A stretch of DNA of 64,000 nt from Streptomyces antnestii. Its GTDB lineage: Bacteria > Actinomycetota > Actinomycetes > Streptomycetales > Streptomycetaceae. Made by a program: the position numbers and the translations under genes. Under the pieces are notes generated by a model, which made no database searches, was not told the origin of the DNA, and was given only the letters and a program-made list of their open reading frames with translations. Where the stretch lies: positions 1-64,000 of the forward strand of contig NZ_RZYA01000022.1 in assembly GCF_004005495.1 (NCBI RefSeq), read 5' to 3'. Of this stretch, positions 56,387 to 64,000 are shown in pieces (within the stretch, counting starts at the first letter, position 1; each line of letters starts with the position of its first letter).

Positions 56387-57587
56387 GTGCCGCTCCTCCG
56401 TCGTCGACGTCGTCCGCGCCGTCCGTGTCGTCGGCGTTGTCTGCGTCATCCACATAGACGCGCGGAACGCGCGCCCCGATCCGGGTGACGATCTCGTACG
56501 CGATGGTGCCCGCGGCCTGCGCCCAGTCCTCGGCCGTCGGCTCGCCCCGGTCGCCGGGCCCGAACAGTACGGCCTCGTCCCCCGCCACCGGCTCGTCGCC
56601 CCCGAGATCGACGACGAACTGGTCCATGGCGACCCGCCCCGCGACGGTCCGCCGCTTCCCCCCGATGAGGACGGGCCCGGTCCCGGAGGCGTGCCGGGGA
56701 ATCCCGTCCGCGTACCCGAGGGGGACGAGTCCCAGAGTGGTGGCGCCCGGGGTGACGTAGTGGTGCCCGTAGCTGACGCCGAGGCCGCCCGGCGCGTGCT
56801 TCACCAGGGCGAGCGACGCCGACAGCCTCATCACGGGCCGGAGCCCGAAGTCCTCCGGCGTGCCGATCTCGGGGCTGGGCGAGATCCCGTACATGGCGAT
56901 CCCGGGCCGCACCAGGTCGAAGTGGGTCTCGGGGAGGGTCAGGGTGCCGGGCGAGTTGGCGATGTGCCGGACCTCGGGCCGCACCCCGTGCTCCTCCGCG
57001 AAGGAGACCATCTCGCGGAAGCAGGTGAGCTGCGCGGCGATGGAGGGGTGCCCGGGCTCGTCGGCGCAGGCGAAGTGGGACCAGAGTCCGGTGACGGTGA
57101 CGAGCCCCTCGCGCTCCGCGGCGACGGCGGCGGCCACGAGCTCGGGCCAGTCGGCCGGCAGGCATCCGTTGCGCCCGAGGCCCGTGTCGGCCTTCAGCTG
57201 GATGCGGGCGGGCCGCCCGGCCTCGCGGGCGGCGGCGGTCACCTCGTCGAGCGCCCACATGCCGCTCACGGACATGTCGAGATCGGCTTCGATGGCCTCC
57301 CGCCAGGGGCCGCCGGGCGTCCAGAGCCAGCACATGACCCGACCGCCGATCCCCGCGGCACGCACCGCGAGGGCCTCCTCGGGGGTCGCCGTGCCGATCC
57401 ACGTGGCACCCGCCTCCCGCGCGGCGCGCGCGCAGGGAATCATGCCGTGGCCATAGGCGTCGGCCTTGACCACGGCCATGAACGCGGCGCCCGGCGCGTG
57501 CTCGCGCAGGGCCCTTACGTTGGCCCGCAGCGCGGCCAGATCGATCTCGGCTCGGGCACGGACCTTGGCAGGTGCTCTCTCAGTCAT
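56379..57587 (-). CDS. alr: Alanine racemase
   Basis: A 402-residue PLP enzyme that makes D-Ala for peptidoglycan. The PLP Lys is in AVVKADAYGHG, and the substrate-side Tyr region is GVSYGHHYVTPG with LVPLGYADGIPR. The C-terminal beta domain holds GRVAMDQFVVDLG. The tail is extended by an Asp-rich repeat (DDADNADDTDGADDVDDG), which is also why the overlap region with the next gene is low complexity. It is the first gene of alr-hydrolase-tsaE. Confidence 0.97.
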   Translation of the reverse strand: MTERAPAKVRARAEIDLAALRANVRALREHAPGAAFMAVVKADAYGHGMIPCARAAREAGATWIGTATPEEALAVRAAGIGGRVMCWLWTPGGPWREAIEADLDMSVSGMWALDEVTAAAREAGRPARIQLKADTGLGRNGCLPADWPELVAAAVAAEREGLVTVTGLWSHFACADEPGHPSIAAQLTCFREMVSFAEEHGVRPEVRHIANSPGTLTLPETHFDLVRPGIAMYGISPSPEIGTPEDFGLRPVMRLSASLALVKHAPGGLGVSYGHHYVTPGATTLGLVPLGYADGIPRHASGTGPVLIGGKRRTVAGRVAMDQFVVDLGGDEPVAGDEAVLFGPGDRGEPTAEDWAQAAGTIAYEIVTRIGARVPRVYVDDADNADDTDGADDVDDGGAARE

Positions 57588-57691
57588 GGTGCGCCCAGTG
57601 TCTCAGAGGCCCATGACAGCCCCTCGTGACCGCCGTCGGCCCGTCGCACACCCGCCATTTCCCGGCCCCTCGGCCGCCCCGCTCCCCATGC

Positions 57692-57744
57692 CAGGCACTA
57701 CGCCTCCCGCCGCTCCCCCTGACAGGCCCTACGCCTCCCGCCGC
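57692..57744. repeat. 31-bp duplication containing a stop codon
   Basis: 57692-57722 and 57723-57744 are tandem copies (CAGGCMCTACGCCTCCCGCC...). The second copy encodes the last codons and TAG stop (57729-57731) of the NAD(P)HX repair gene on the minus strand. Confidence 0.75.
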
Positions 57745-59162
57745 ACGTCGGCCCAGGCGCCGGGGAGCGCGCCGGCCACGTCCTGGGCCGCGACGGGCGC
57801 GCCGCCGGAGACGCGCCGGGCGGCAAGTCCATGCAGATACGCGGCCACAGAGCCGGCGTCGAGCACGCCGAGCCCCGCCGCGAGCAGTGACCCGGCGAGG
57901 CCGGACAACACGTCACCGCTGCCCGCGGTGGCCAGCCAGGGGGTCCCCGTGGGATTGACCCGCACCGCGCCGCCGTCGGGCCCGGCGACGAGCGTGGTGG
58001 AGCCCTTCAGGAGCACGGTGGCGTGATAGCGCGCGGCCAACTCCCGCACGGCGGCGAGCCGCTCCGCCTCCACGTACTCGCGCGGCGTGCCCAGCAGGGC
58101 GGCCGCCTCCCCGGCGTGCGGGGTCAGCAGCGTCGGCGCGGCCCGGCCCCGTACGGCCCGTGCGTCGGCGAGCCGCAGGCCGTCGGCGTCGATCAGGACG
58201 GGCACGTCGGCGGCCACCACGTCCGCGAGCCGCGACGCGTCGTCGCCGAGCCCGGGCCCGGCCACCCATGCCTGCACCCGCCCCGCCTTCCCGGGCGAGC
58301 CCTCCGAAACCAGCGTCTCGGGGAACCGTGAGACGACCGCGCCGGCCGCGGGCCCGACGTACCGGACCGCCCCGGCCCCACCGTGCAGCGCCCCGGCGAC
58401 GGCGAGGACGGCGGCGCCCGGATAGCGGGCCGACCCGGCGACGACACCCACGACACCCCGCCGGTACTTGTCGCTCTCCTCGGTGGGCACGGGCAGCAGA
58501 CGGGCCACGTCGTGGTGCTGGAGCGCCTCCAACTCGGCCTCGCCGTCCGCCGGTTCGAGCCCGATGTCCACGAACCGGACGGCGCCCGCGTACTCCCGCC
58601 CGGGATCGACGAGCAGCCCCGGCTTGTACGCCCCGAAGGTGACCGTCACATCGGCCCGCACCGCCTCCCCGGTGACCTGCCCGGTGTCGGCGTCGATGCC
58701 GCTCGGCAGATCCACGGAGACGACGACCGCGGGGGACTGCGCCGCGGCACGCGCCAGCGGCACCGCACGCTCCCGCAGCCCGCCCCGCCCCCCGATGCCC
58801 ACGATCCCGTCGACCACGAGGTCCGCGCCGTCGAACACCGCCTCACCGGAGCCGGCGACGCGCCCCCCGGCGGCGCGGAACGCGGCGAGCCCTGCCCGGT
58901 GCGCGCGCTCCGCGTCGAGCAGGACGGCGACCACCCCGGCCCCACGGCGGGCGAGCCGGGCACCGGCGTACAGGGCGTCACCCCCGTTGTCCCCCGACCC
59001 GACGAGCAGCACGACCCGGGATCCGTAGACCCTGCCGAGGAGTTCGGCGCAGACGACGGCGAGGCCGGCCGCGGCCCGCTGCATCAGGGCGCCTTCCGGG
59101 AGCCGCGCCATGAGGGCACGCTCGGCGGTCCGTACGGTGTCCACGCTGTAGGCGGTACGCAT
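57729..59162 (-). CDS. Bifunctional NAD(P)HX epimerase/dehydratase
   Basis: A 477-residue repair enzyme. The N-terminal epimerase domain (YjeF_N, about 1-205; LVGSGDNGGDALYAGARL, VDLPSGIDADTGQV) interconverts R- and S-NAD(P)HX. The C-terminal ADP-dependent dehydratase domain (about 215-477; TLLTPHAGEAAALLG, LLKGSTTLVAGPDG, WLATAGSGDVLSGLAGSLLA) restores NAD(P)H. It follows acpS by 12 nt, with a GAGGGG ribosome-binding site inside the acpS 3' end. Its last codons are part of a 31-bp tandem duplication. Confidence 0.95.
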   Translation of the reverse strand: MRTAYSVDTVRTAERALMARLPEGALMQRAAAGLAVVCAELLGRVYGSRVVLLVGSGDNGGDALYAGARLARRGAGVVAVLLDAERAHRAGLAAFRAAGGRVAGSGEAVFDGADLVVDGIVGIGGRGGLRERAVPLARAAAQSPAVVVSVDLPSGIDADTGQVTGEAVRADVTVTFGAYKPGLLVDPGREYAGAVRFVDIGLEPADGEAELEALQHHDVARLLPVPTEESDKYRRGVVGVVAGSARYPGAAVLAVAGALHGGAGAVRYVGPAAGAVVSRFPETLVSEGSPGKAGRVQAWVAGPGLGDDASRLADVVAADVPVLIDADGLRLADARAVRGRAAPTLLTPHAGEAAALLGTPREYVEAERLAAVRELAARYHATVLLKGSTTLVAGPDGGAVRVNPTGTPWLATAGSGDVLSGLAGSLLAAGLGVLDAGSVAAYLHGLAARRVSGGAPVAAQDVAGALPGAWADVRREA

Positions 59163-59174
59163 AACCGCGAGTAT

Positions 59175-59543
59175 CTACCCCTCGGCGATCACGACCGCCG
59201 AGGCGACACCGGCGTCGTGGCTCAGCGACACGTGCCAGGACTTGACGCCCAGCTCCTCGGCCCGCGCGGCGACGGTCCCGCTGACCTCCAGGCGCGGCTG
59301 CCCGCTCTCCAGGACGCACACCTCCGCGTCGGTCCACCGCAGCCCGGGCGGCGCCCCCAGCGCCTTGGCCAGCGCCTCCTTGGCGGCGAACCGGGCGGCG
59401 AGCGAGGCGATACCGCGCTGATGACCGCTGGGCAGCAGCAACTCCCGCTCCACGAAGAGCCGTTCGGCCATTCCGGGCGTGCGCGCGAGAGACGCCTCGA
59501 ACCGCTCGATCTCGGCGACGTCGATCCCCACACCAATGATCAA
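59175..59543 (-). CDS. acpS: Holo-[acyl-carrier-protein] synthase
   Basis: A 122-residue phosphopantetheinyl transferase that activates acyl carrier proteins with CoA. The motifs are IIGVGIDVAEIERF (Mg ligand Asp) and RFAAKEALAKALG (WFxxKE-type). WHVSLSHDAGVASAVVIAE ends the protein. A TTG start at 59543 fits the family N-terminus (AGGGG about 8 nt upstream); no ATG or GTG is suitably placed. It lies between glmS and the NAD(P)HX repair gene, all in one direction. Confidence 0.93.
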   Translation of the reverse strand: MIIGVGIDVAEIERFEASLARTPGMAERLFVERELLLPSGHQRGIASLAARFAAKEALAKALGAPPGLRWTDAEVCVLESGQPRLEVSGTVAARAEELGVKSWHVSLSHDAGVASAVVIAEG

Positions 59544-59554
59544 AATCCCAGCCC

Positions 59555-61402
59555 CTACTCCACCGTCACGGATTTGGCCAGGTTCCGGGGCTGGTCCACC
59601 TCGTTCCCCCGGGCCGTGGCCAACTCGCAAGCAAACACCTGCAGCGGCACCGTCGCAACCAGCGGCTGGAGCAGCGTCGGCGTGGCGGGGATCCGGACCA
59701 GATGGTCGGCGTAGGGCACGACCGCCTCGTCCCCCTCCTCCGCGATGACGATGGTCCGGGCCCCGCGCGCCCGGATCTCCTGGATATTGGACACGATCTT
59801 GTCGTGGAGCACGGACCGGCCCCGGGGCGAGGGCACGACGACGACCACGGGCAAGTCGTCCTCGATCAGCGCGATGGGCCCGTGCTTGAGTTCACCCGCG
59901 GCGAAGCCCTCCGCGTGCATGTAGGCGAGCTCCTTCAGCTTCAGCGCGCCTTCCAGGGCGACGGGATAGCCGACGTGCCGCCCGAGGAAGAGCACGGTCT
60001 TCTTGCCGGACAGCGACCGGGCCAGCTCCCGTACGGGCTCCATGGTCTCCAGGACCCGCCCGACCTCGCCGGAGATGGCGGCCAGGTCCCGGATCACAGC
60101 GCGGATCTCGTCGCCCCACTTCGTGCCGCGCACCTGCCCGAGGTACAGCGCCACGAGATAGCAGGCCACGAGCTGTGTGAGGAACGCCTTGGTCGACGCG
60201 ACCGCCACCTCGGGCCCGGCGTGCGTGTAGAGCACGGCGTCGGACTCGCGTGGGATCGTCGCCCCGTTCGTGTTGCAGATGGCGAGCACGGTGGCGCCCT
60301 GCTCACGCGCGTGCCGCAGCGCCATCAGCGTGTCCATGGTCTCGCCGGACTGCGAGACGGCGATGACGAGCGACCGCCCGCCCAGGATCGGATCCCGGTA
60401 CCGGAACTCGCTCGCGAGCTCCACCTCGCAGGGGATACGGGTCCAGTGCTCGATGGCGTACTTGGCGATCAGGCCGGCGTGGAACGCGGTCCCGCACGCC
60501 ACGATCACGACCTTGTCGACCGCCTTCAACACGGCCGCCGGGATCCGCAGTTCGTCGAGCGTCAGCGCCCCGTCGACCCCGATCCGCCCGAGCAGCGTGT
60601 CCGCGACCGCCTTCGGCTGCTCGGCGATCTCCTTGAGCATGAAGGAGGCGTAGCCGCCCTTCTCGGCGGCGGACGCGTCCCAGTCGACGTGGTACGTGCG
60701 TACGTCGGCGGGCCGCCCGTCGAAGTCGGTGACGCTCACCCCGTCCCGGCGCAGCTCGACGACCTGGTCCTGGCCCAGTTCGATCGCGGACCGCGTGTGC
60801 TCGATGAAGGCCGCGACGTCGGACGCGAGGAACGCCTCCCCCTCCCCCACGCCCACGACCAGGGGCGAGTTGCGCCGGGCGCCCACGACCACGTCCGGCT
60901 CGTCGGCGTGCACGGCGACCAGGGTGAACGCCCCCTGCAGACGCCGGCAGACGAGCCGCATGGCCTCCGTGAGGTCCGCGCACCCGGAGAACTCCTCGGC
61001 GAGCAGATGCGCGACGACCTCGGTGTCCGTCTCGGACGCCAGGACGTGCCCGCGGTCGGCCAGCTCGGCGCGCAGCTCGGCGAAGTTCTCGATGATGCCG
61101 TTGTGGACGACGGCGACCCGGCCCGCGTTGTCGTGATGCGGATGCGCGTTCGCGTCGGTCGGGCCGCCGTGCGTGGCCCACCGCGTGTGGCCGATACCCG
61201 TGGCCCCGGCCGGCAACGGCCGCTCCGCGAGCGCCTTCTCCAGGTTGGCGAGCTTGCCGGCCTTCCGCGCCGAGGCGAGGCCACCGTCGGCGAGCACCGC
61301 GACCCCCGCCGAGTCGTAACCCCGGTATTCGAGCCGCCTGAGACCGGCGAGCACGACGTCGAGCGCCGACTGAGATCCGACGTATCCCACGATTCCGCAC
61401 AT
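59555..61402 (-). CDS. glmS: Glucosamine-6-phosphate synthase
   Basis: A 615-residue amidotransferase making glucosamine 6-phosphate from fructose 6-phosphate and glutamine, the first step to UDP-GlcNAc; glmM at the window end does the next step. The N-terminal nucleophile Cys2 (MCGIVGYVG) opens the glutaminase domain, followed by two SIS isomerase domains (VIVACGTAFHAGLIAKY, AVSQSGETMDTLMAL, FLGRHVGYPVALEGALKLKE). The C-terminus ends RNLAKSVTVE. No glmS ribozyme is evident. Confidence 0.98.
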   Translation of the reverse strand: MCGIVGYVGSQSALDVVLAGLRRLEYRGYDSAGVAVLADGGLASARKAGKLANLEKALAERPLPAGATGIGHTRWATHGGPTDANAHPHHDNAGRVAVVHNGIIENFAELRAELADRGHVLASETDTEVVAHLLAEEFSGCADLTEAMRLVCRRLQGAFTLVAVHADEPDVVVGARRNSPLVVGVGEGEAFLASDVAAFIEHTRSAIELGQDQVVELRRDGVSVTDFDGRPADVRTYHVDWDASAAEKGGYASFMLKEIAEQPKAVADTLLGRIGVDGALTLDELRIPAAVLKAVDKVVIVACGTAFHAGLIAKYAIEHWTRIPCEVELASEFRYRDPILGGRSLVIAVSQSGETMDTLMALRHAREQGATVLAICNTNGATIPRESDAVLYTHAGPEVAVASTKAFLTQLVACYLVALYLGQVRGTKWGDEIRAVIRDLAAISGEVGRVLETMEPVRELARSLSGKKTVLFLGRHVGYPVALEGALKLKELAYMHAEGFAAGELKHGPIALIEDDLPVVVVVPSPRGRSVLHDKIVSNIQEIRARGARTIVIAEEGDEAVVPYADHLVRIPATPTLLQPLVATVPLQVFACELATARGNEVDQPRNLAKSVTVE

Positions 61403-61425
61403 GGCGGCAGCCTACGACCGCACGG

Positions 61426-61659
61426 TCAGCCGCCCCGGACGATCCGGTCCCGCGCGTCCTCAAGGAGCCCCAGATACTCCACTTCCTCGCAGCGCGGCTT
61501 GCTGCCCATCTCGTAGAGGTCGAGGCAGTCGTCGAGGTCCTCGCGCAGGTCCTCGTCGGGCAGGTCCAGGGCGAGCTCGCTGTGCACCTGTCCGGCGAAG
61601 TCCTCGTCGACGGGGCCGGGTCTGCGCCGGACGAGGTCACGTAAGCGCGGCACGGTCAT
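61426..61659 (-). CDS. Small acidic conserved-type protein upstream of glmS
   Basis: A 77-residue acidic protein (MTVPRLRDLVRRRPGPVDED, then LALDLPDEDLREDLDDCLDL). ATG 61659 is chosen for GGAGGGGA 6 nt upstream; the frame upstream is not coding. No domain is recognised. It ends 23 nt before the glmS start and is probably cotranscribed with it. Confidence 0.7.
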   Translation of the reverse strand: MTVPRLRDLVRRRPGPVDEDFAGQVHSELALDLPDEDLREDLDDCLDLYEMGSKPRCEEVEYLGLLEDARDRIVRGG

Positions 61660-61855
61660 GACGGTCCCCTCCCAGCCCGGGCGGCGCGGGTCGGCCCCGG
61701 GTGCCGGGAACGTATCCCTGTTCCTCCGCCCGGTCCAGACCTGTGGCCGAGAATCGGTCACGAACCGTCCACACGACCCCCACCGGACCCCCGTTCCGAC
61801 GCAAAGGTGACGCACCCCACCCCCCACCCCGTCCACACAGCCGTAACAATGGACT

Positions 61856-62863
61856 GTGATCTCTTCGGTCTCTGTGCCCGCGACGGCACCGCGGAGCGCC
61901 CACCGGCACAAGCCGGAGGCGACTCCCTACGTCGACCTCACCCGCACCGAGTGGAGCGCGCTGCGCAACAAGACGCCGCTCCCCCTCACCGCGGATGAGC
62001 TGGAGAAGCTGCGCGGCCTCGGCGATGTCATCGACCTGGACGAGGTCCGCGACATCTACCTGCCGCTCTCCCGCCTCCTCAACCTCTACGTCGGCGCCAC
62101 CGACACCCTCCGCGGCGCCCTCAACACCTTCCTCGGCGAGACCGTCGAGAAGGCGTCCCAGTCCGGCACGCCCTTCGTCATAGGGGTCGCCGGCTCCGTG
62201 GCCGTCGGCAAGTCGACGGTCGCCCGCCTCCTCCAGGCGCTCCTGTCCCGCTGGCCCGAGCACCCGCGCGTGGAGCTCGTCACCACGGACGGCTTCCTGC
62301 TCCCCACCAAGGAGCTGGAGCGGCGCGGCCTGATGTCCCGCAAGGGCTTCCCCGAGTCGTACGACCGCCGCGCCCTGACGCGTTTCGTCGCCGACATCAA
62401 GGCCGGCAAGGACGAGGTCTCGGCGCCCGTCTACTCCCACCTGATCTACGACATCGTGCCCGGCCAGAAGCTCACGGTCCGCCGCCCCGACATCCTCATC
62501 GTCGAGGGCCTGAACGTGCTGCAGCCGGCCCTCCCCGGCACGGACGGCCGCACCCGCGTCGGCCTCGCCGACTACTTCGACTTCAGCGTGTACGTCGACG
62601 CGCGGGCCGAGGACATCGAGCGCTGGTACCTCAACCGTTTCAAGAAGCTCCGCCAGACGGCCTTCCAGAACCCGTCCTCGTACTTCCGCAAGTACACCCA
62701 GGTCTCCGAGGAGGAGGCGCTGGACTACGCGCGCACGACCTGGCGGACCATCAACAAGCCGAACCTGCTTGAGAACGTGGCCCCCACGCGCGGCCGCGCG
62801 ACCCTCGTCGTGCGCAAGGGCCCCGACCACAAGGTCCAGAGGCTGAGCCTGCGCAAGTTGTAG
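61856..62863 (+). CDS. coaA: Pantothenate kinase, type I
   Basis: A 335-residue kinase that makes 4'-phosphopantothenate, the first committed step to CoA. The P-loop is VAGSVAVGKSTVAR; VTTDGFLLPTKELERRGL and ILIVEGLNVLQ are characteristic. GTG 61856 is used without a clear ribosome-binding site; TAACAAT just upstream suggests a leaderless start. It is divergent from the glmS unit and followed by the DUF389 gene 17 nt on. Confidence 0.95.
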   Translation: MISSVSVPATAPRSAHRHKPEATPYVDLTRTEWSALRNKTPLPLTADELEKLRGLGDVIDLDEVRDIYLPLSRLLNLYVGATDTLRGALNTFLGETVEKASQSGTPFVIGVAGSVAVGKSTVARLLQALLSRWPEHPRVELVTTDGFLLPTKELERRGLMSRKGFPESYDRRALTRFVADIKAGKDEVSAPVYSHLIYDIVPGQKLTVRRPDILIVEGLNVLQPALPGTDGRTRVGLADYFDFSVYVDARAEDIERWYLNRFKKLRQTAFQNPSSYFRKYTQVSEEEALDYARTTWRTINKPNLLENVAPTRGRATLVVRKGPDHKVQRLSLRKL

Positions 62864-62880
62864 GAAGCTACGCTTCGCGC

Positions 62881-63828
62881 ATGCTGCACCTGCGCCTGAT
62901 CTCCCCGGCCGACCGGACCGACGCCGTCGTCAGCCTGATCGAGAACACGGTCGGCGCCACCCACCTCGTGGTGCTGCCGGACGCGGCCCGCACCCCCGCG
63001 GGCGACGTGGTGATGTGCGACGTCGCGCGGGAGGCCGGCGACGAACTGATCGGCGGTCTGCGCGGCCTCCGCCTCGACACGACGGGCTCGATCGCCGTCG
63101 AGAACATCGACCTGTCGCTGTCGCGGCGGGCCGACAGGGCGGAGGAGGAGGCGCCGGGCGAGGGCGCGGACGCGGTCCTGTGGGAGCAGCTGACGGACGC
63201 GACGCACGAGGAGTCGACGCTCACCGTCACCTACGTGGCGTTTCTCGCCGTCGCGACGATGCTCGCGGCCTGCGGTGTGATGCTGGACAACGCGATCCTG
63301 ATCGTCGGCGCGATGGCCGTCGGCCCCGAGTTCGGGCCGCTCGCCGGAATCTCCACGGCGCTGGTGCAGCGCGCTCCACGGCTGGTGCTGCGCTCGCTGT
63401 GGGCGCTGCTCGCGGGGTTCGCCGCCGCGATGGTGGTGACGGCCGGGTTCAGCTGGCTGATGGACCTCTTCGGCCTGTCCACGCGCTCGATGATCGAGGC
63501 GGGCCGGCCGAACACGGCGTTCATCTGGAAGCCGGACTGGATGTCGTTCGTCGTGGCGTTCCTCGCGGGGATCGCCGGCACGCTGTCCCTGACGTCGGCC
63601 AAGTCGGGCGCCCTGATCGGCGTCGCGATCTCCGTGACGACGGTCCCGGCGGCGGCGAACGCGGCGGTGGCCTTCGCCTACACGGAGTACGCCCAGATGT
63701 GGGGCTCCACCGGCCAGCTCCTGGCGAACCTCGGTGGCATCGTCCTCGCCGGCACGCTCACGCTGCTCGCCCAGAAATGGTTCTGGGCGAGGCAGCGCCG
63801 GCGTACCCCTACGGCTGAACCGGCCTAG
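62881..63828 (+). CDS. DUF389 membrane protein
   Basis: A 315-residue protein with a soluble N-terminal alpha-beta domain (MLHLRLISPADRTDAVVSL, about 1-100) and a membrane domain of six or so helices (VAFLAVATMLAACGVMLDNA, ILIVGAMAVGPEFGPLAGI, FAAAMVVTAGFSWLMDLF, VAFLAGIAGTLSLTSA). VGAMAVGPEFGPL is the DUF389 hallmark. The function is unknown. It probably shares the coaA transcript. Its TAG stop (63826-63828) overlaps the glmM stop on the other strand. Confidence 0.85.
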   Translation: MLHLRLISPADRTDAVVSLIENTVGATHLVVLPDAARTPAGDVVMCDVAREAGDELIGGLRGLRLDTTGSIAVENIDLSLSRRADRAEEEAPGEGADAVLWEQLTDATHEESTLTVTYVAFLAVATMLAACGVMLDNAILIVGAMAVGPEFGPLAGISTALVQRAPRLVLRSLWALLAGFAAAMVVTAGFSWLMDLFGLSTRSMIEAGRPNTAFIWKPDWMSFVVAFLAGIAGTLSLTSAKSGALIGVAISVTTVPAAANAAVAFAYTEYAQMWGSTGQLLANLGGIVLAGTLTLLAQKWFWARQRRRTPTAEPA

Positions 63829-64000
63829 CCCAGCGCGGACTTGACGACGTCGGCGAGGCGTCCCGCGACCGCACGGGCCTGCTCGATGTCGGCGGCCTCG
63901 ACCATGACGCGGACCAGCGGCTCCGTGCCGGACGAGCGCAGCAGCACCCGGCCCGTCGCGCCCAGCTCGCGCTCGGCGTCGGCGACGGCGGCGGCCAGCT
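63825..64000 (-). CDS. glmM: Phosphoglucosamine mutase, 3' end only
   Basis: The last 57 codons (plus part of another) of a gene that continues beyond the window. The translation LAAAVADAERELGATGRVLL leads into RSSGTEPLVRVMVEAADIE, the phosphate-binding loop of domain 4 in phosphohexomutases, and ends VVKSALG. GlmM converts glucosamine 6-phosphate to glucosamine 1-phosphate and follows GlmS in the UDP-GlcNAc pathway. Confidence 0.9.
   Translation of the reverse strand, partial: LAAAVADAERELGATGRVLLRSSGTEPLVRVMVEAADIEQARAVAGRLADVVKSALG

Noticed and set aside
59403..61402. glmS ribozyme or other leader element
   Set aside because: The glmS start is 23 nt from the upstream gene, leaving no space for a ribozyme.

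Overview
The window is chromosomal core sequence of a Streptomyces or very close relative. The evidence is very high GC with strong third-position GC bias, frequent GTG starts, probable leaderless genes, bldM and whiD facing each other, a groES-groEL1 operon with two CIRCE sites, a five-member membrane Ser/Thr kinase cluster and an AroQ-delta type chorismate mutase. The gene order resembles what I remember of the S. coelicolor core region from guaA to glmM; this is recall, not a search. There is no prophage, insertion sequence, CRISPR array, tRNA, rRNA or biosynthetic gene cluster that I can support.

Layout. 0-9.6 kb: a secreted NlpC/P60 cell-wall hydrolase, a LiaFSR-like envelope-stress module (LuxR-type regulator, PspC-kinase, PspC/LiaF-like membrane protein), a DoxX protein, a class II aldolase and a flavin/F420-type oxidoreductase. 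9.6-17.4 kb: guaA, a chorismate mutase behind what looks like a Phe/Tyr attenuator, an 800-nt gene desert, a sortase (LAETG) surface protein, a GMC oxidoreductase and succinic semialdehyde dehydrogenase. 17.4-27.6 kb: five co-oriented receptor-like Ser/Thr kinase genes, one of which encodes a pseudokinase. 27.7-35.1 kb: serine hydrolase, glpD, a nucleotide-sugar-dehydrogenase homologue lacking its catalytic residues, guaB3 and guaB. 35.3-37.5 kb: the developmental block shbA-like sigma factor, bldM and whiD. 37.5-48.6 kb: LysR/MOSC pair, SDR, SnoaL-like protein, groEL1/groES, two lipoprotein polysaccharide deacetylase homologues (one degenerate), a THUMP-like methyltransferase and an ECF42 sigma factor with its YCII/DGPF partner. 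48.7-64 kb: a cell-wall-binding-repeat protein, the t6A genes tsaD-rimI-tsaB-tsaE, an iron-box-like small gene, alr, NAD(P)HX repair, acpS, glmS, coaA, a DUF389 protein and the 3' end of glmM.

Functionally the window mixes purine (guaA, guaB), cell-wall precursor (alr, glmS, glmM), CoA/ACP (coaA, acpS) and tRNA modification genes with envelope sensing and sporulation control.

The most unusual signals are: (1) short tandem-repeat arrays of unrelated sequence (14-31 bp period) that sit at 3' ends of genes, in several cases with the stop codon inside the first repeat unit; (2) a putative leaderless leader peptide plus terminator in front of chorismate mutase; (3) a set of enzyme homologues with substituted catalytic residues (pseudokinase, nucleotide-sugar dehydrogenase, NodB deacetylase, GuaB3); (4) a 69-codon gene directly under an iron-box-like palindrome; and (5) two perfect TTGTCCACA DnaA boxes in inverted orientation between glpD and its neighbour.
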